DNA from: Methanosarcinaceae archaeon UBA470
Lineage (GTDB): Archaea > Halobacteriota > Methanosarcinia > Methanosarcinales > Methanosarcinaceae
DNA: 15,573 bases
NCBI GenBank assembly: GCA_002508425.1
Contig: DAKU01000091.1
Location: 1,174 to 16,746, forward strand
Direction: 5' to 3'
The position numbers were made by a program, and so were the translations under genes. Below are positions 1 through 5,400 of the stretch, in pieces. The notes under the pieces were generated by a model that had not been told where the DNA came from, did not search any database, and worked only from the letters and a program-made list of their open reading frames with translations. Position 1 is the stretch's first letter. Each line of letters begins with the position of its first letter.

Positions 1-221
1 TGTGCCAGAATGCGCAGCTCGGGGTAAGCATAGATAATATCAGATAGATTAGGAACACCAAGACCCTTGCTATCCTGCCCTGCCAGGGCAAGGTATACGC
101 CGTCTGCATATAAGCCCACGGTAGTGTCCATTTTGATACTCACTGCAGCTGCATTTAGCAAACCAAAGGCATTCTCGCTTCCGTATGGGGCACGATCCAA
201 GAGGTAGAGAATAGATTTCAT
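1..221 (-). CDS. DsrF/TusC-like sulfur-relay protein (partial, C-terminus off the left edge)
   Basis: Reading leftwards from an ATG at 221 gives about 73 residues beginning MKSILYLLDRAPYGSENAFG and continuing to ..GLYADGVYLALAGQD. The RAPYGSENA-type start and the DGVYLAL segment are typical of the DsrF/TusC branch of the DsrE-like fold. In known systems these form DsrEFH/TusBCD complexes that pass persulfide sulfur. The ATG overlaps the stop of the upstream DsrE-like gene as ATGA (218-221), so the two are almost surely translationally coupled. A DsrH/TusB-like partner may lie beyond the edge. The family call is fairly firm; the sulfur donor and acceptor cannot be inferred here. Confidence 0.72.
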   Translation of the reverse strand, partial: MKSILYLLDRAPYGSENAFGLLNAAAVSIKMDTTVGLYADGVYLALAGQDSKGLGVPNLSDIIYAYPELRILA

Positions 222-586
222 CTCGATAATGTCACCACTTTGTCGCTTTCCTGTAACATCTCAGCCAACCTGTAGAGGCTGGTAATCTTTATTCCAGAGA
301 GATAGTCTTCACTTCCTTCATCCTTTGGAACATATCCCCGTGCCGTGGCACACCTCGGACAAGCTTCCACATGCGCTCCTAATAGTGCAAGCTCGCAGAA
401 GAGCTCTCCTACATTGGCAAAGAAAGCTGGATTCTGGCCGCTTTTGGGAATGTGAACTGCGTCAAGATAAAGGAAGATGTTCACCCCATGCTGTTGTTTT
501 AAAGCAGCCTTAGCAATTTTGTACCCCATTTCTGCATACTCCGAAATGTAGGGACCGTCTGTGAGTATGATAGTTAAAGTCGTCAA
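218..586 (-). CDS. DsrE-family sulfur-relay/peroxiredoxin-like protein
   Basis: A 122-residue DsrE-fold protein. It starts with a beta strand and a DGPYISEYAEMGYKIAKAAL segment, then NIFLYLDAVHIPKSGQ. The likely active-site cysteines are in EACPRCATARGY (Cys76 and Cys79), with another at Cys64. In DsrE/TusD proteins the Cys in this position carries a persulfide; here there is a CxxC pair, common in archaeal DsrE proteins. The start codon is TTG at 586: GGAG (593-596) lies 6 nt upstream and no in-frame ATG is available nearby. It begins 11 nt after the stop of the regulator gene and overlaps the DsrF-like gene by ATGA. Operon membership suggests redox-controlled expression. Confidence 0.8.
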   Translation of the reverse strand: MTTLTIILTDGPYISEYAEMGYKIAKAALKQQHGVNIFLYLDAVHIPKSGQNPAFFANVGELFCELALLGAHVEACPRCATARGYVPKDEGSEDYLSGIKITSLYRLAEMLQESDKVVTLSR

Positions 587-597
587 TGCATTCTCCT

Positions 598-1395
598 TCA
601 GAGATATTCCATAAGAACCCGAAGATGTTCCAGGTTGATTGCATATTTTGTCTCAAGCAAGGGTGTGCATTTATCCAGCGTTGTCTCCTTACCTACCAGC
701 CTAATAGCAAAGGAGTAACAACTTTGTTCACCACAGTTATGGCAGTTGGTTTTGGGAAGGTACTTATATATCTCTGCATGATCTACCTTAAGTTTCTCTC
801 TGGGAACCGGTTTAATTCCCTTCTCTATGGCTTCATTTATTGTCTTCTTGAAATTCTCAAGGATCTTTTTTGCCTCATCATCACTGGTTATCATAGTCAT
901 GATTACTTTGCCTGTGGAATAGGCAGTAATCATGATGTTGCCCGTCTGGATTGTCAATGCCCCGATATTCTCCAAGTATCTAGCCCTTGGGAAAAGTGGT
1001 TCCATCTGCTTCAGAGTCGCTCCTAGGGGTGGTTGCACTTGGGCCAGAACCCTATACTTAGCTGCATCTGCTATGCATGGAATAAGCTGTCTGACCTCTG
1101 CGATCTCTATGGGTCTGACATCTAAAAGATCATTCCTAGATCCAGCAGGCCTTTCCGCCTTGGATTCCAGCATGTTTTTGCCAAAATCGGTCAGTTCCAG
1201 CATTTCATCCTTGATGGCTATCAACCCAGCTTGTCGTAGAAGCTGCAAATGATAGTCCAGCATTGACTGGCCTATGGCTTTGCCAATATCTTCCTTCGAT
1301 CTGTTGGCCTCGGTCAGCAAGTTCATAATTGTTCTTCTGGTGGCGTTTGACATGGCATTGTTCACCAGCTTAATTTCCGCAGGGGATCCGGGCAT
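598..1395 (-). CDS. Three-domain regulator: winged helix + TBP-like half repeat + [4Fe-4S] domain
   Basis: A 265-residue protein read from the ATG at 1395, which has AGGTGA 6 nt upstream; an in-frame GTG at 1404 falls within that ribosome site. Residues 8-75 form an ArsR-like winged helix (NATRRTIMNLLTEANRSKED, MLDYHLQLLRQAGLI). Residues 113-190 resemble one half of a TATA-binding protein repeat, notably the TGK turn and SDDEAKKILENF, compared with the SGK..SEDD pattern of archaeal TBP. Residues 212-246 have a C-x2-C-x4-C-x16-C cluster (Cys218, 221, 226, 243) in a CHNCGEQSCYSFA context, as in PF04060-type [4Fe-4S] domains of RnfB and the CODH/ACS corrinoid subunit. Likely a redox- or Fe-S-sensing transcription factor for the dsrEF-like genes it precedes. 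The Fe-S and HTH parts are clear; the TBP-like fold is a motif-level inference. Confidence 0.72.
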   Translation of the reverse strand: MPGSPAEIKLVNNAMSNATRRTIMNLLTEANRSKEDIGKAIGQSMLDYHLQLLRQAGLIAIKDEMLELTDFGKNMLESKAERPAGSRNDLLDVRPIEIAEVRQLIPCIADAAKYRVLAQVQPPLGATLKQMEPLFPRARYLENIGALTIQTGNIMITAYSTGKVIMTMITSDDEAKKILENFKKTINEAIEKGIKPVPREKLKVDHAEIYKYLPKTNCHNCGEQSCYSFAIRLVGKETTLDKCTPLLETKYAINLEHLRVLMEYL

Positions 1396-1437
1396 TATTA
1401 TCACCTAGAAATGCTTTTGCTATAGGATACAAAGGTC

Positions 1438-1776
1438 TTATTTAGAGCCTGCACAACAGCACTTATTAATTTCGCGGTCACTGTCTGCACTATCGCTAAA
1501 AATTTGATCGTATACTTTTGTCCATCCCAATTGGGAACCACATGCAACAAACATTGCAATAGCAATTGCTTCTGCTATTTCTTTCTGGTTAGATCCTTTA
1601 GCAATAGCTCTCTGAGAGTGGATTTCAGTGCAGTATTCACATCTCATCAAAACTGATGAAGCAACAGCTATGAGTTCCTTTGTTTTTCCATCAAGCGTAG
1701 TTTCTACAAATATAGAATCTCGCATTTTTGCAAATGCTTCAGCTGTTTCAGGCAGTTGTTTGTTTAGGAATGACAT
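1438..1776 (-). CDS. AhpD/carboxymuconolactone decarboxylase-family thiol protein with CCC tail
   Basis: A 112-residue all-helical CMD-family protein. The motif CEYCTEIHSQRAIAKG (Cys46, Cys49, His53) is the AhpD-type CxxCxxxH redox site used for peroxide or disulfide reduction. The ATG at 1776 is chosen because GAGG (1785-1788) sits 8 nt upstream; an upstream in-frame start at 1794 would lie beyond that site. The last residues, NKCCCAGSK, add three adjacent cysteines, which AhpD proteins do not usually have and which suggest metal or metalloid binding. A TATA-like box (1811-1820) fits a 13-nt leader. The gene is divergent from an ArsR-family repressor, its likely controller. Confidence 0.85.
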   Translation of the reverse strand: MSFLNKQLPETAEAFAKMRDSIFVETTLDGKTKELIAVASSVLMRCEYCTEIHSQRAIAKGSNQKEIAEAIAIAMFVACGSQLGWTKVYDQIFSDSADSDREINKCCCAGSK

Positions 1777-1810
1777 AATACAAACCTCAAGCAATTCAAA
1801 GCCTCTATTG

Positions 1811-1820
1811 TTTAAATATG
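1811..1820 (-). promoter_or_regulatory. TATA-like box for the CMD/AhpD gene
   Basis: On the minus strand this reads CATATTTAAA. Its centre lies about 26 nt before a start point near 1789, which gives a short leader that still includes the GAGG site at 1785-1788. Assigned from sequence and spacing only. Confidence 0.45.
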
Positions 1821-1901
1821 CATGATCTCAAATTCAAAAAGTATTGATATGATAGGAAACTCTTATTGAGTACTAATTTTGATTCATTGTGACTTGTGTT
1901 T

Positions 1902-1927
1902 GGTTACAACAGGTGATGCTTGTAACC
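1902..1927. promoter_or_regulatory. Inverted repeat between the divergent CMD and arsR-type genes (operator candidate)
   Basis: The arms GGTTACAA (1902-1909) and TTGTAACC (1920-1927) are perfect 8-bp inverted repeats with a 10-nt spacer, so centres are about two helical turns apart. The site is about 17 bp upstream of the TATA box of the arsR-type gene. It is the only clear dyad in this divergent promoter region and could be bound by the ArsR protein encoded at 1980. Confidence 0.45.
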
Positions 1928-1943
1928 TTTTAGTAAAATTCTC

Positions 1944-1958
1944 AATAAATATTTATGG
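1944..1958 (+). promoter_or_regulatory. TATA box of the first arsR-type gene
   Basis: The AATAAATATTTATGG stretch is centred near 1951. Adding about 26 nt predicts transcription starting near 1977-1980, at the ATG itself. The gene has no visible Shine-Dalgarno site, which agrees with a leaderless transcript. Confidence 0.5.
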
Positions 1959-1979
1959 GAAACAGTAGCTTTCATAATC

Positions 1980-2348
1980 ATGCAATGTTGTCCCAATGAC
2001 CCTGAGATAAAACTCATGTGGAAACAAAAACTACAAGATGAAAAGGAAATATCCGCAAAAGAGATTGACAGAATATGCAAAAACCTAAGAGTACTCGCTA
2101 ATCCCACTCGCCTCAGGATTGCCTATCTTCTCTCCAAAAGAGATTATTGCGTTTGCGAGCTTGTTTACAAGTTAGAGGAAAAGCAAAATCTAATATCTCA
2201 CCATCTTGCAGTGATGAAGCAAAGTGGAATTATAGATTCTTATAAACAATCAAAATGGAAATACTATCAGTTAAACAAAAATATGAATCCGATTCTCGAA
2301 AATCTCAAAGGTGATCAACAACATTCTGATTTGGACAAGAGAGCCTAA
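1980..2348 (+). CDS. ArsR/SmtB-family metal- or metalloid-responsive repressor
   Basis: A 122-residue winged-helix protein. The core runs over residues 30-100: LANPTRLRIAYLL, then DYCVCELVYKL, then the recognition helix NLISHHLAVMKQSGII and the wing KQSKWKYYQL. Cys57 and Cys59 in the CVCEL motif are the classical ArsR alpha-3 ligand pair; Cys3 and Cys4 (MQCC) could supply further thiols, as in As(III) or Cd/Pb sensors. Such proteins release DNA when the metal(loid) binds. The ATG at 1980 lacks a ribosome site and is probably leaderless. Likely targets are its own promoter and the divergent CMD gene. Which metal is sensed cannot be told from sequence. An open Cys-rich frame continues past its stop. 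Confidence 0.88.
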   Translation: MQCCPNDPEIKLMWKQKLQDEKEISAKEIDRICKNLRVLANPTRLRIAYLLSKRDYCVCELVYKLEEKQNLISHHLAVMKQSGIIDSYKQSKWKYYQLNKNMNPILENLKGDQQHSDLDKRA

Positions 2349-2410
2349 GCTGCTGTTGTGATGGTACTTCTATCGCGAGCATCAAAAAGATTACAAATGG
2401 GGGCAGAGAT

Positions 2411-2539
2411 ATGGAAATTACCAGAGTAGATAAATATAGAAAAAGTCTTGCTTCGGACAAAACACCAGAGAAAACGGATGATGAAAAATGTTTTAATTCA
2501 CACATACATATAAAATATGAGTTTGTTCAGAGGGTTTAA
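2411..2539 (+). CDS. Possible 42-residue ORF, or the tail of a frameshifted longer protein
   Basis: An ATG at 2411 (start MEITRVDKYRKSL, end HIKYEFVQRV) runs to TAA at 2537-2539. GGGGG at 2398-2402 is a weak ribosome site. The frame is open upstream without a start codon to 2330 and encodes SCCCDGTSIASIKKITNGG just past the arsR-type stop. It may therefore be an out-of-frame continuation of that gene rather than a separate one. It ends 1 nt before the next gene's ATG, as coupled genes often do. No family recognised; weak evidence. Confidence 0.25.
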   Translation: MEITRVDKYRKSLASDKTPEKTDDEKCFNSHIHIKYEFVQRV

Positions 2540-2540
2540 A

Positions 2541-2702
2541 ATGAGCTTTAAGTGCGCAATATGTGGAAAAGAAGAAAATTCTTTGCTCAGAACTAATCAT
2601 AAAGAGTTAGGAACAATAAAGCTTTGTGTGGATTGTTGGTCTAAAGAACGTATTAAAAACAATCTGCTTCATTTAGAAGGCGGATGCGATTGCTGCAGAT
2701 AA
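2541..2702 (+). CDS. 53-residue Cys-rich zinc-ribbon-like protein
   Basis: The product has two CxxC pairs, CAIC (Cys5, Cys8) and CVDC (Cys29, Cys32), which form a zinc-ribbon pattern. A second cluster, GGCDCCR (Cys49, 51, 52), closes the C-terminus. The ATG at 2541 has GAGGG (2530-2534) 6 nt upstream; an earlier in-frame ATG at 2517 has no such site. It lies downstream of the arsR-type gene on the same strand, so co-transcription is plausible. Function unknown. The Cys tail resembles those of the two CMD proteins in the window, which suggests metal or metalloid capture, but this is inference. Confidence 0.65.
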   Translation: MSFKCAICGKEENSLLRTNHKELGTIKLCVDCWSKERIKNNLLHLEGGCDCCR

Positions 2703-2805
2703 CTGCAGGGAAAACGAGAAGAGCCTTCCTGAGTACAAATGAGAAAATCAGAAATCAAAAGATCGAAGCGTTTCATCTCTTAGGTTAAGAAACTGGATAA
2801 AAACA

Positions 2806-3090
2806 TCATTTTCCGGCTACCTTTTGCGCCTCTTTTGTTATCTCTTTCATCATCTCTCCCACAAGATTTGCTTTTTCACAATGAGAAGTTTCTTTTGGCT
2901 TACAGTGTAGGAGAATGCTCATTAGTCTGTCAGCCAGCCGGTAAAACTCCATATCCTCAAGTCTAATCAGAAGTTCGGATAAATATTCACTAAATTCCCT
3001 ACATTTATCATGGTCGCAGACTGCCTGCTCATGTAAATGGCAGATAAATTGAAAGTCTTTTATGATCTCTTCCGGGATATTCTCTACCAT
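2806..3090 (-). CDS. Unknown 94-residue helical Cys/His-rich protein
   Basis: I do not recognise a family. The product is mostly amphipathic helix with no signal or membrane segment. Cys and His cluster at residues 17-30 (CHLHEQAVCDHDKC) and 62-71 (HCKPKETSHC), which looks like a metal-binding site made of two helical hairpins. The start ATG at 3090 has only a weak ribosome site (TGGAT). A TATA-like TTTATAAAAG (minus strand, about 3187-3197) overlaps the 3' end of the DUF5788-like gene and could drive it. It lies 107 nt downstream of that gene on the same strand. Confidence 0.6.
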   Translation of the reverse strand: MVENIPEEIIKDFQFICHLHEQAVCDHDKCREFSEYLSELLIRLEDMEFYRLADRLMSILLHCKPKETSHCEKANLVGEMMKEITKEAQKVAGK

Positions 3091-3197
3091 AGGGATCGAT
3101 CCAGTTCAGCACTTCTCTTCACAAGTAAAGTTCCGAGTAGAGGTTATTGAAGCATATTTCAGAAAAATTCCCCAAAATTACTTTGCCTTTTATAAAC

Positions 3198-3668
3198 TTA
3201 TTTTTTCTTTACTTCCTTCAAGAAATTCAACCATCTACGTATCTCTTCGGTCCGTTGTGTTGAAAACATCTCATGAAACTCTTTTTCCCTCTTTTTAGAA
3301 ATCCCTTCCTCTATCTCTTTCAGATCCATTATTGCACGCAACAACCCAGCAGTCTCATCAGAAAGAGTTTTCGCCTCTTCACGGGTCATTTCTATAGTTT
3401 GCAGCTCAAGTTCATCTATCTTTTCCTTTTTCTTGAGCACAGCAATGCATTTTTCGATTTGCTTCTTTTCATCTTCCGATAATTTTTCTTTATTGATCAA
3501 TTCCCATACCCTGTCATGGGGCTTGCATTTTTTGCCATTTATCTCCACAAAATAGGGTATCTTTTCTCCCACCCAGAAAAGACGGGTGCGTAATTCGGCA
3601 AGAAGCTTCTTTCTTTCGCTTTCAGTGATGAGCAGGCTACTGTCCCCATTATCCGCACCATCATTCAT
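3198..3668 (-). CDS. DUF5788-like archaeal protein of unknown function
   Basis: A 156-residue charged, helical protein. The pattern ESERKKLLAELRTRLFWVGEKIPYFVEINGKK (residues 16-47), a Lys/Glu-rich middle, and the ending EIRRWLNFLKEVKK match what I recall of DUF5788 proteins of haloarchaea and methanogens: an ERKQLLER-type start, VG..IP, and a final KRWM.FL. A strong site GAGGGT precedes the ATG at 3668 by 6 nt. The residues between helices suggest coiled coil. No catalytic motif is visible and the role is unknown. The family assignment is from memory of the conserved pattern. Confidence 0.7.
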   Translation of the reverse strand: MNDGADNGDSSLLITESERKKLLAELRTRLFWVGEKIPYFVEINGKKCKPHDRVWELINKEKLSEDEKKQIEKCIAVLKKKEKIDELELQTIEMTREEAKTLSDETAGLLRAIMDLKEIEEGISKKREKEFHEMFSTQRTEEIRRWLNFLKEVKKK

Positions 3669-3722
3669 GATTATACCCTCATATCTAAATGTATTGATGA
3701 ATATTAGTTTAACATAGTAAAA

Positions 3723-3811
3723 GAGTTTGTTTCAAAACTCAGATTATAAGCACTTAGTTCTTTCCTGGTTGAAAAATAGCATAAAAGTACATTATTTTAG
3801 GAGTTTTGAAA
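3723..3811. repeat. Nested inverted repeats in the 3669-3865 gap
   Basis: TTTCAAAACTC at 3730-3740 has its exact reverse complement, GAGTTTTGAAA, at 3801-3811. GAGTTT at 3723-3728 also pairs locally with AAACTC at 3735-3740, so two alternative stems share one arm. The gap lies between the stop of the 195-residue gene (3866) and the start of the DUF5788-like gene (3668). It could be a transcription attenuator or processing hairpin; no function shown. Confidence 0.35.
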
Positions 3812-3865
3812 TATGCTCTTTCAATAATTTTCATTTTTTAGTTCCAATGCAGGTGTCTGGATATT

Positions 3866-4453
3866 TTAACTGCGCGAGGATTCAAAATCGAATCCCAGCA
3901 GGAAAGTACCTGTCCCATGGAGATATTCAAGTCCCATTTTCCCCTTCAGATATTCATCGCTTGGCGTGGACGGCGATGCGAGGACTACATTGCATACATT
4001 ATCTACACATTCTACCTCCTTACAGGTCTTAGGTGGCATTACAACGACCAACGGATTGGTCTTGGCATCCATTCCTTTGAGGACACTAGTGTCGTATATG
4101 ACAATGTTAGCAATCACGAGTTTATCCTTGCATGCCTTCATTTCCTCGAGTTTAGCCTCATCGTCAAGGTCCTGGCCTACAACACGCTCGCCGTGCATGA
4201 GGATTATATTTGGTCCTTCAGGCCAGTTGAAGTCCATGTTTGTGGTAAAAGCGAAGACCACATTATTTTTAAGGACTGCCTTGACACCTTTGTTGTCACC
4301 CCTGCCAAGTCCCATCAGGGTCATCTCATCAGCTTTCTTCTCAAGTTCCCTGACAATCTCCCGATCCTCTTCATTGAGCAAATAGGTAGTTTCTACACCC
4401 TTCATATGGACAATAACATTTTTTACATTATCAATGATATTCTCATGTTCCAT
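3866..4453 (-). CDS. Unknown 195-residue cytoplasmic protein
   Basis: I do not recognise a family. The N-terminal half (MEHENIIDNVKNVIVHMKGV, then a charged helix RELEKKADEMTLMG) is followed by alternating hydrophobic strands (VVFAFTTNM, NIILMHGERVVG, LVIANIVIYDTS, PLVVVMPP). These suggest an alpha/beta fold. Three cysteines sit close together in TCKEVECVDNVC near residue 150. No signal peptide or membrane helix. The ATG at 4453 is chosen because GGAG lies just upstream (about 4459-4463); an extended start at 4510 would run into the promoter. Its own promoter, with a 19-bp palindrome, implies separate regulation. Confidence 0.7.
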   Translation of the reverse strand: MEHENIIDNVKNVIVHMKGVETTYLLNEEDREIVRELEKKADEMTLMGLGRGDNKGVKAVLKNNVVFAFTTNMDFNWPEGPNIILMHGERVVGQDLDDEAKLEEMKACKDKLVIANIVIYDTSVLKGMDAKTNPLVVVMPPKTCKEVECVDNVCNVVLASPSTPSDEYLKGKMGLEYLHGTGTFLLGFDFESSRS

Positions 4454-4506
4454 GTATACTCCTTCCTTGTACTGTGCAGTTGAGACCTTACACCAATCCA
4501 AACCCC

Positions 4507-4525
4507 TCATATAACTATTATATGA
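4507..4525. promoter_or_regulatory. 19-bp palindrome over the promoter of the 195-residue gene
   Basis: TCATATAA (4507-4514) and TTATATGA (4518-4525) are perfect arms with a CTA centre. The TATA-like core lies inside the dyad, about 55-70 nt upstream of the ATG at 4453, so a bound repressor would block TBP. AT-richness makes chance symmetry easier, but eight paired bases plus location support an operator. Confidence 0.45.
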
Positions 4526-4574
4526 AGTTGTATTTATGCTTTTGAAACGAGTTCAATAGAAAAAGAAAGTGATT

Positions 4575-4665
4575 TCAAAGATGCACATCACTCTTTATAC
4601 TGAAATCAAGTTCATCTCTTTTGCTTTCAAGCTCCTTCTTTACAGCCTGAAGTTCAAATGATAGA
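4575..4665 (-). pseudogene. Possible coding remnant downstream of the MtrA-like gene
   Basis: Without any start codon, this minus-strand frame encodes FLSFELQAVKKELESKRDEL followed by DFSIKSDVHL and a TGA. It has a coiled-coil-like heptad look. It begins just after the stop of the MtrA-like gene but in another frame, so it may be a frameshifted extension or a decayed gene. Weak: about 29 codons only. Confidence 0.22.
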
Positions 4666-4692
4666 AATCATCGTTAATCTGAAATGATATCC

Positions 4693-5265
4693 CTATTTTT
4701 TCATTTTAGACATCACATTCTGTTGGATCATTTTTTCATATTTCCTCCAGCTATTCTCATCAATTTCCGGCATGACATATTTTGAAGCTTCGTTCCTTTC
4801 CTTACCTTGGCAGGAGTCAATTATCTCCTGAATCGCTTCGTTGTCTGTGGTACCTACAAGGTCTATAACTTCTATCTCCCCTATGAAACGGTTGATTGCG
4901 CTCATAGGAATCTCGTCCAGATATGGGATCACTCCTTTTGAACCAATTATCTTCTTGTAACCACCTAAAGTCGAAACCCCGTTTTCTACAAGTGCTAATA
5001 TGGACTGGCCTGCAAAATGACTGCTTTCTTTTCCGCAGACAACCAAACGATTTATTTTTGGATTGGAAAGTATGTTGACAATTACCTTATGGATTCCAAA
5101 ATTCTCTGTAAAACATGTTCCGCAGATTGCATAATTTTTCAAATCAAGTTTTCTGTAATCTGAAGCAAGTGTCACAATCGCAACCGGATAATCAGGCCTT
5201 CCCAAAATATAATCACCGTCAGCCAGAGGCCAATCTTTGATACCTGGTGAATTTGTCGCAGTCAT
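4693..5265 (-). CDS. Soluble MtrA-like corrinoid protein (MtxA-like methyltransferase subunit)
   Basis: A 190-residue homologue of MtrA, the cobamide-binding subunit of methyl-H4MPT:coenzyme M methyltransferase. Visible hallmarks are ICGTCFTENFGIHKVI (48-62), NPKINRLVVCGKESSHFAGQ (68-87) and GSKGVIPYLDEIP (108-120), then IEVIDLVGT. His83 in SSHFAGQS aligns with the MtrA histidine that serves as lower ligand to cobalt. The C-terminal membrane helix of true MtrA is absent, so this is a soluble paralogue, like MtxA described in Methanosarcina barkeri. No other Mtr or Mtx subunit is adjacent. The ATG at 5265 sits about 26 nt from a TTTAATAC box, so it is probably leaderless. It ends in TAG. The substrate is unknown. 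Confidence 0.85.
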   Translation of the reverse strand: MTATNSPGIKDWPLADGDYILGRPDYPVAIVTLASDYRKLDLKNYAICGTCFTENFGIHKVIVNILSNPKINRLVVCGKESSHFAGQSILALVENGVSTLGGYKKIIGSKGVIPYLDEIPMSAINRFIGEIEVIDLVGTTDNEAIQEIIDSCQGKERNEASKYVMPEIDENSWRKYEKMIQQNVMSKMKK

Positions 5266-5287
5266 GTATACTCAACTTTATTATTTT

Positions 5288-5295
5288 GTATTAAA
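5288..5295 (-). promoter_or_regulatory. TATA box of the MtrA-like gene
   Basis: The minus strand reads TTTAATAC, centred near 5291, about 26 nt before the ATG at 5265. This predicts a leaderless or nearly leaderless mRNA and separate transcription from the upstream arsP-type operon. Confidence 0.45.
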
Positions 5296-5333
5296 CAATC
5301 TAATTACTCAATTGGCTCTATCTTCGGAATCAC

Positions 5334-5370
5334 AAAAAATCGTCATTTAAATAAAAAATAGAGGAAAAAA
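5334..5370 (-). terminator. Oligo-T terminator of the arsP-type operon
   Basis: On the minus strand, three runs of six T (5365-5370, 5353-5358, 5334-5339) follow within 70 nt of the CMD stop at 5401. Archaeal RNA polymerase terminates at such U-runs without needing a hairpin. This separates the operon from the MtrA-like gene. Confidence 0.55.
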
Positions 5371-5400
5371 TAACATGTAGAGATTTGTTTTGGAATAACT

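Noticed and set aside
586..1252. Plus-strand ORFs of 146 and 106 codons opposite the three-domain regulator
   Set aside because: They are antisense to a gene with clear domains, have no ribosome site, and show no family pattern.
2703..2805. Possible gene in the convergent gap after the zinc-ribbon gene
   Set aside because: No frame with a start and plausible coding content; ordinary 3' intergenic sequence.
3917..4483. 188- and 139-codon plus-strand ORFs
   Set aside because: They lie antisense to the 195-residue gene, which has a strong ribosome site and promoter; their translations look like reverse-frame shadows.
4693..4695. Pyrrolysine read-through of the TAG ending the MtrA-like gene
   Set aside because: TAG can encode pyrrolysine in Methanosarcinaceae, but read-through adds only 12 codons before TGA, and the protein already covers the MtrA core.
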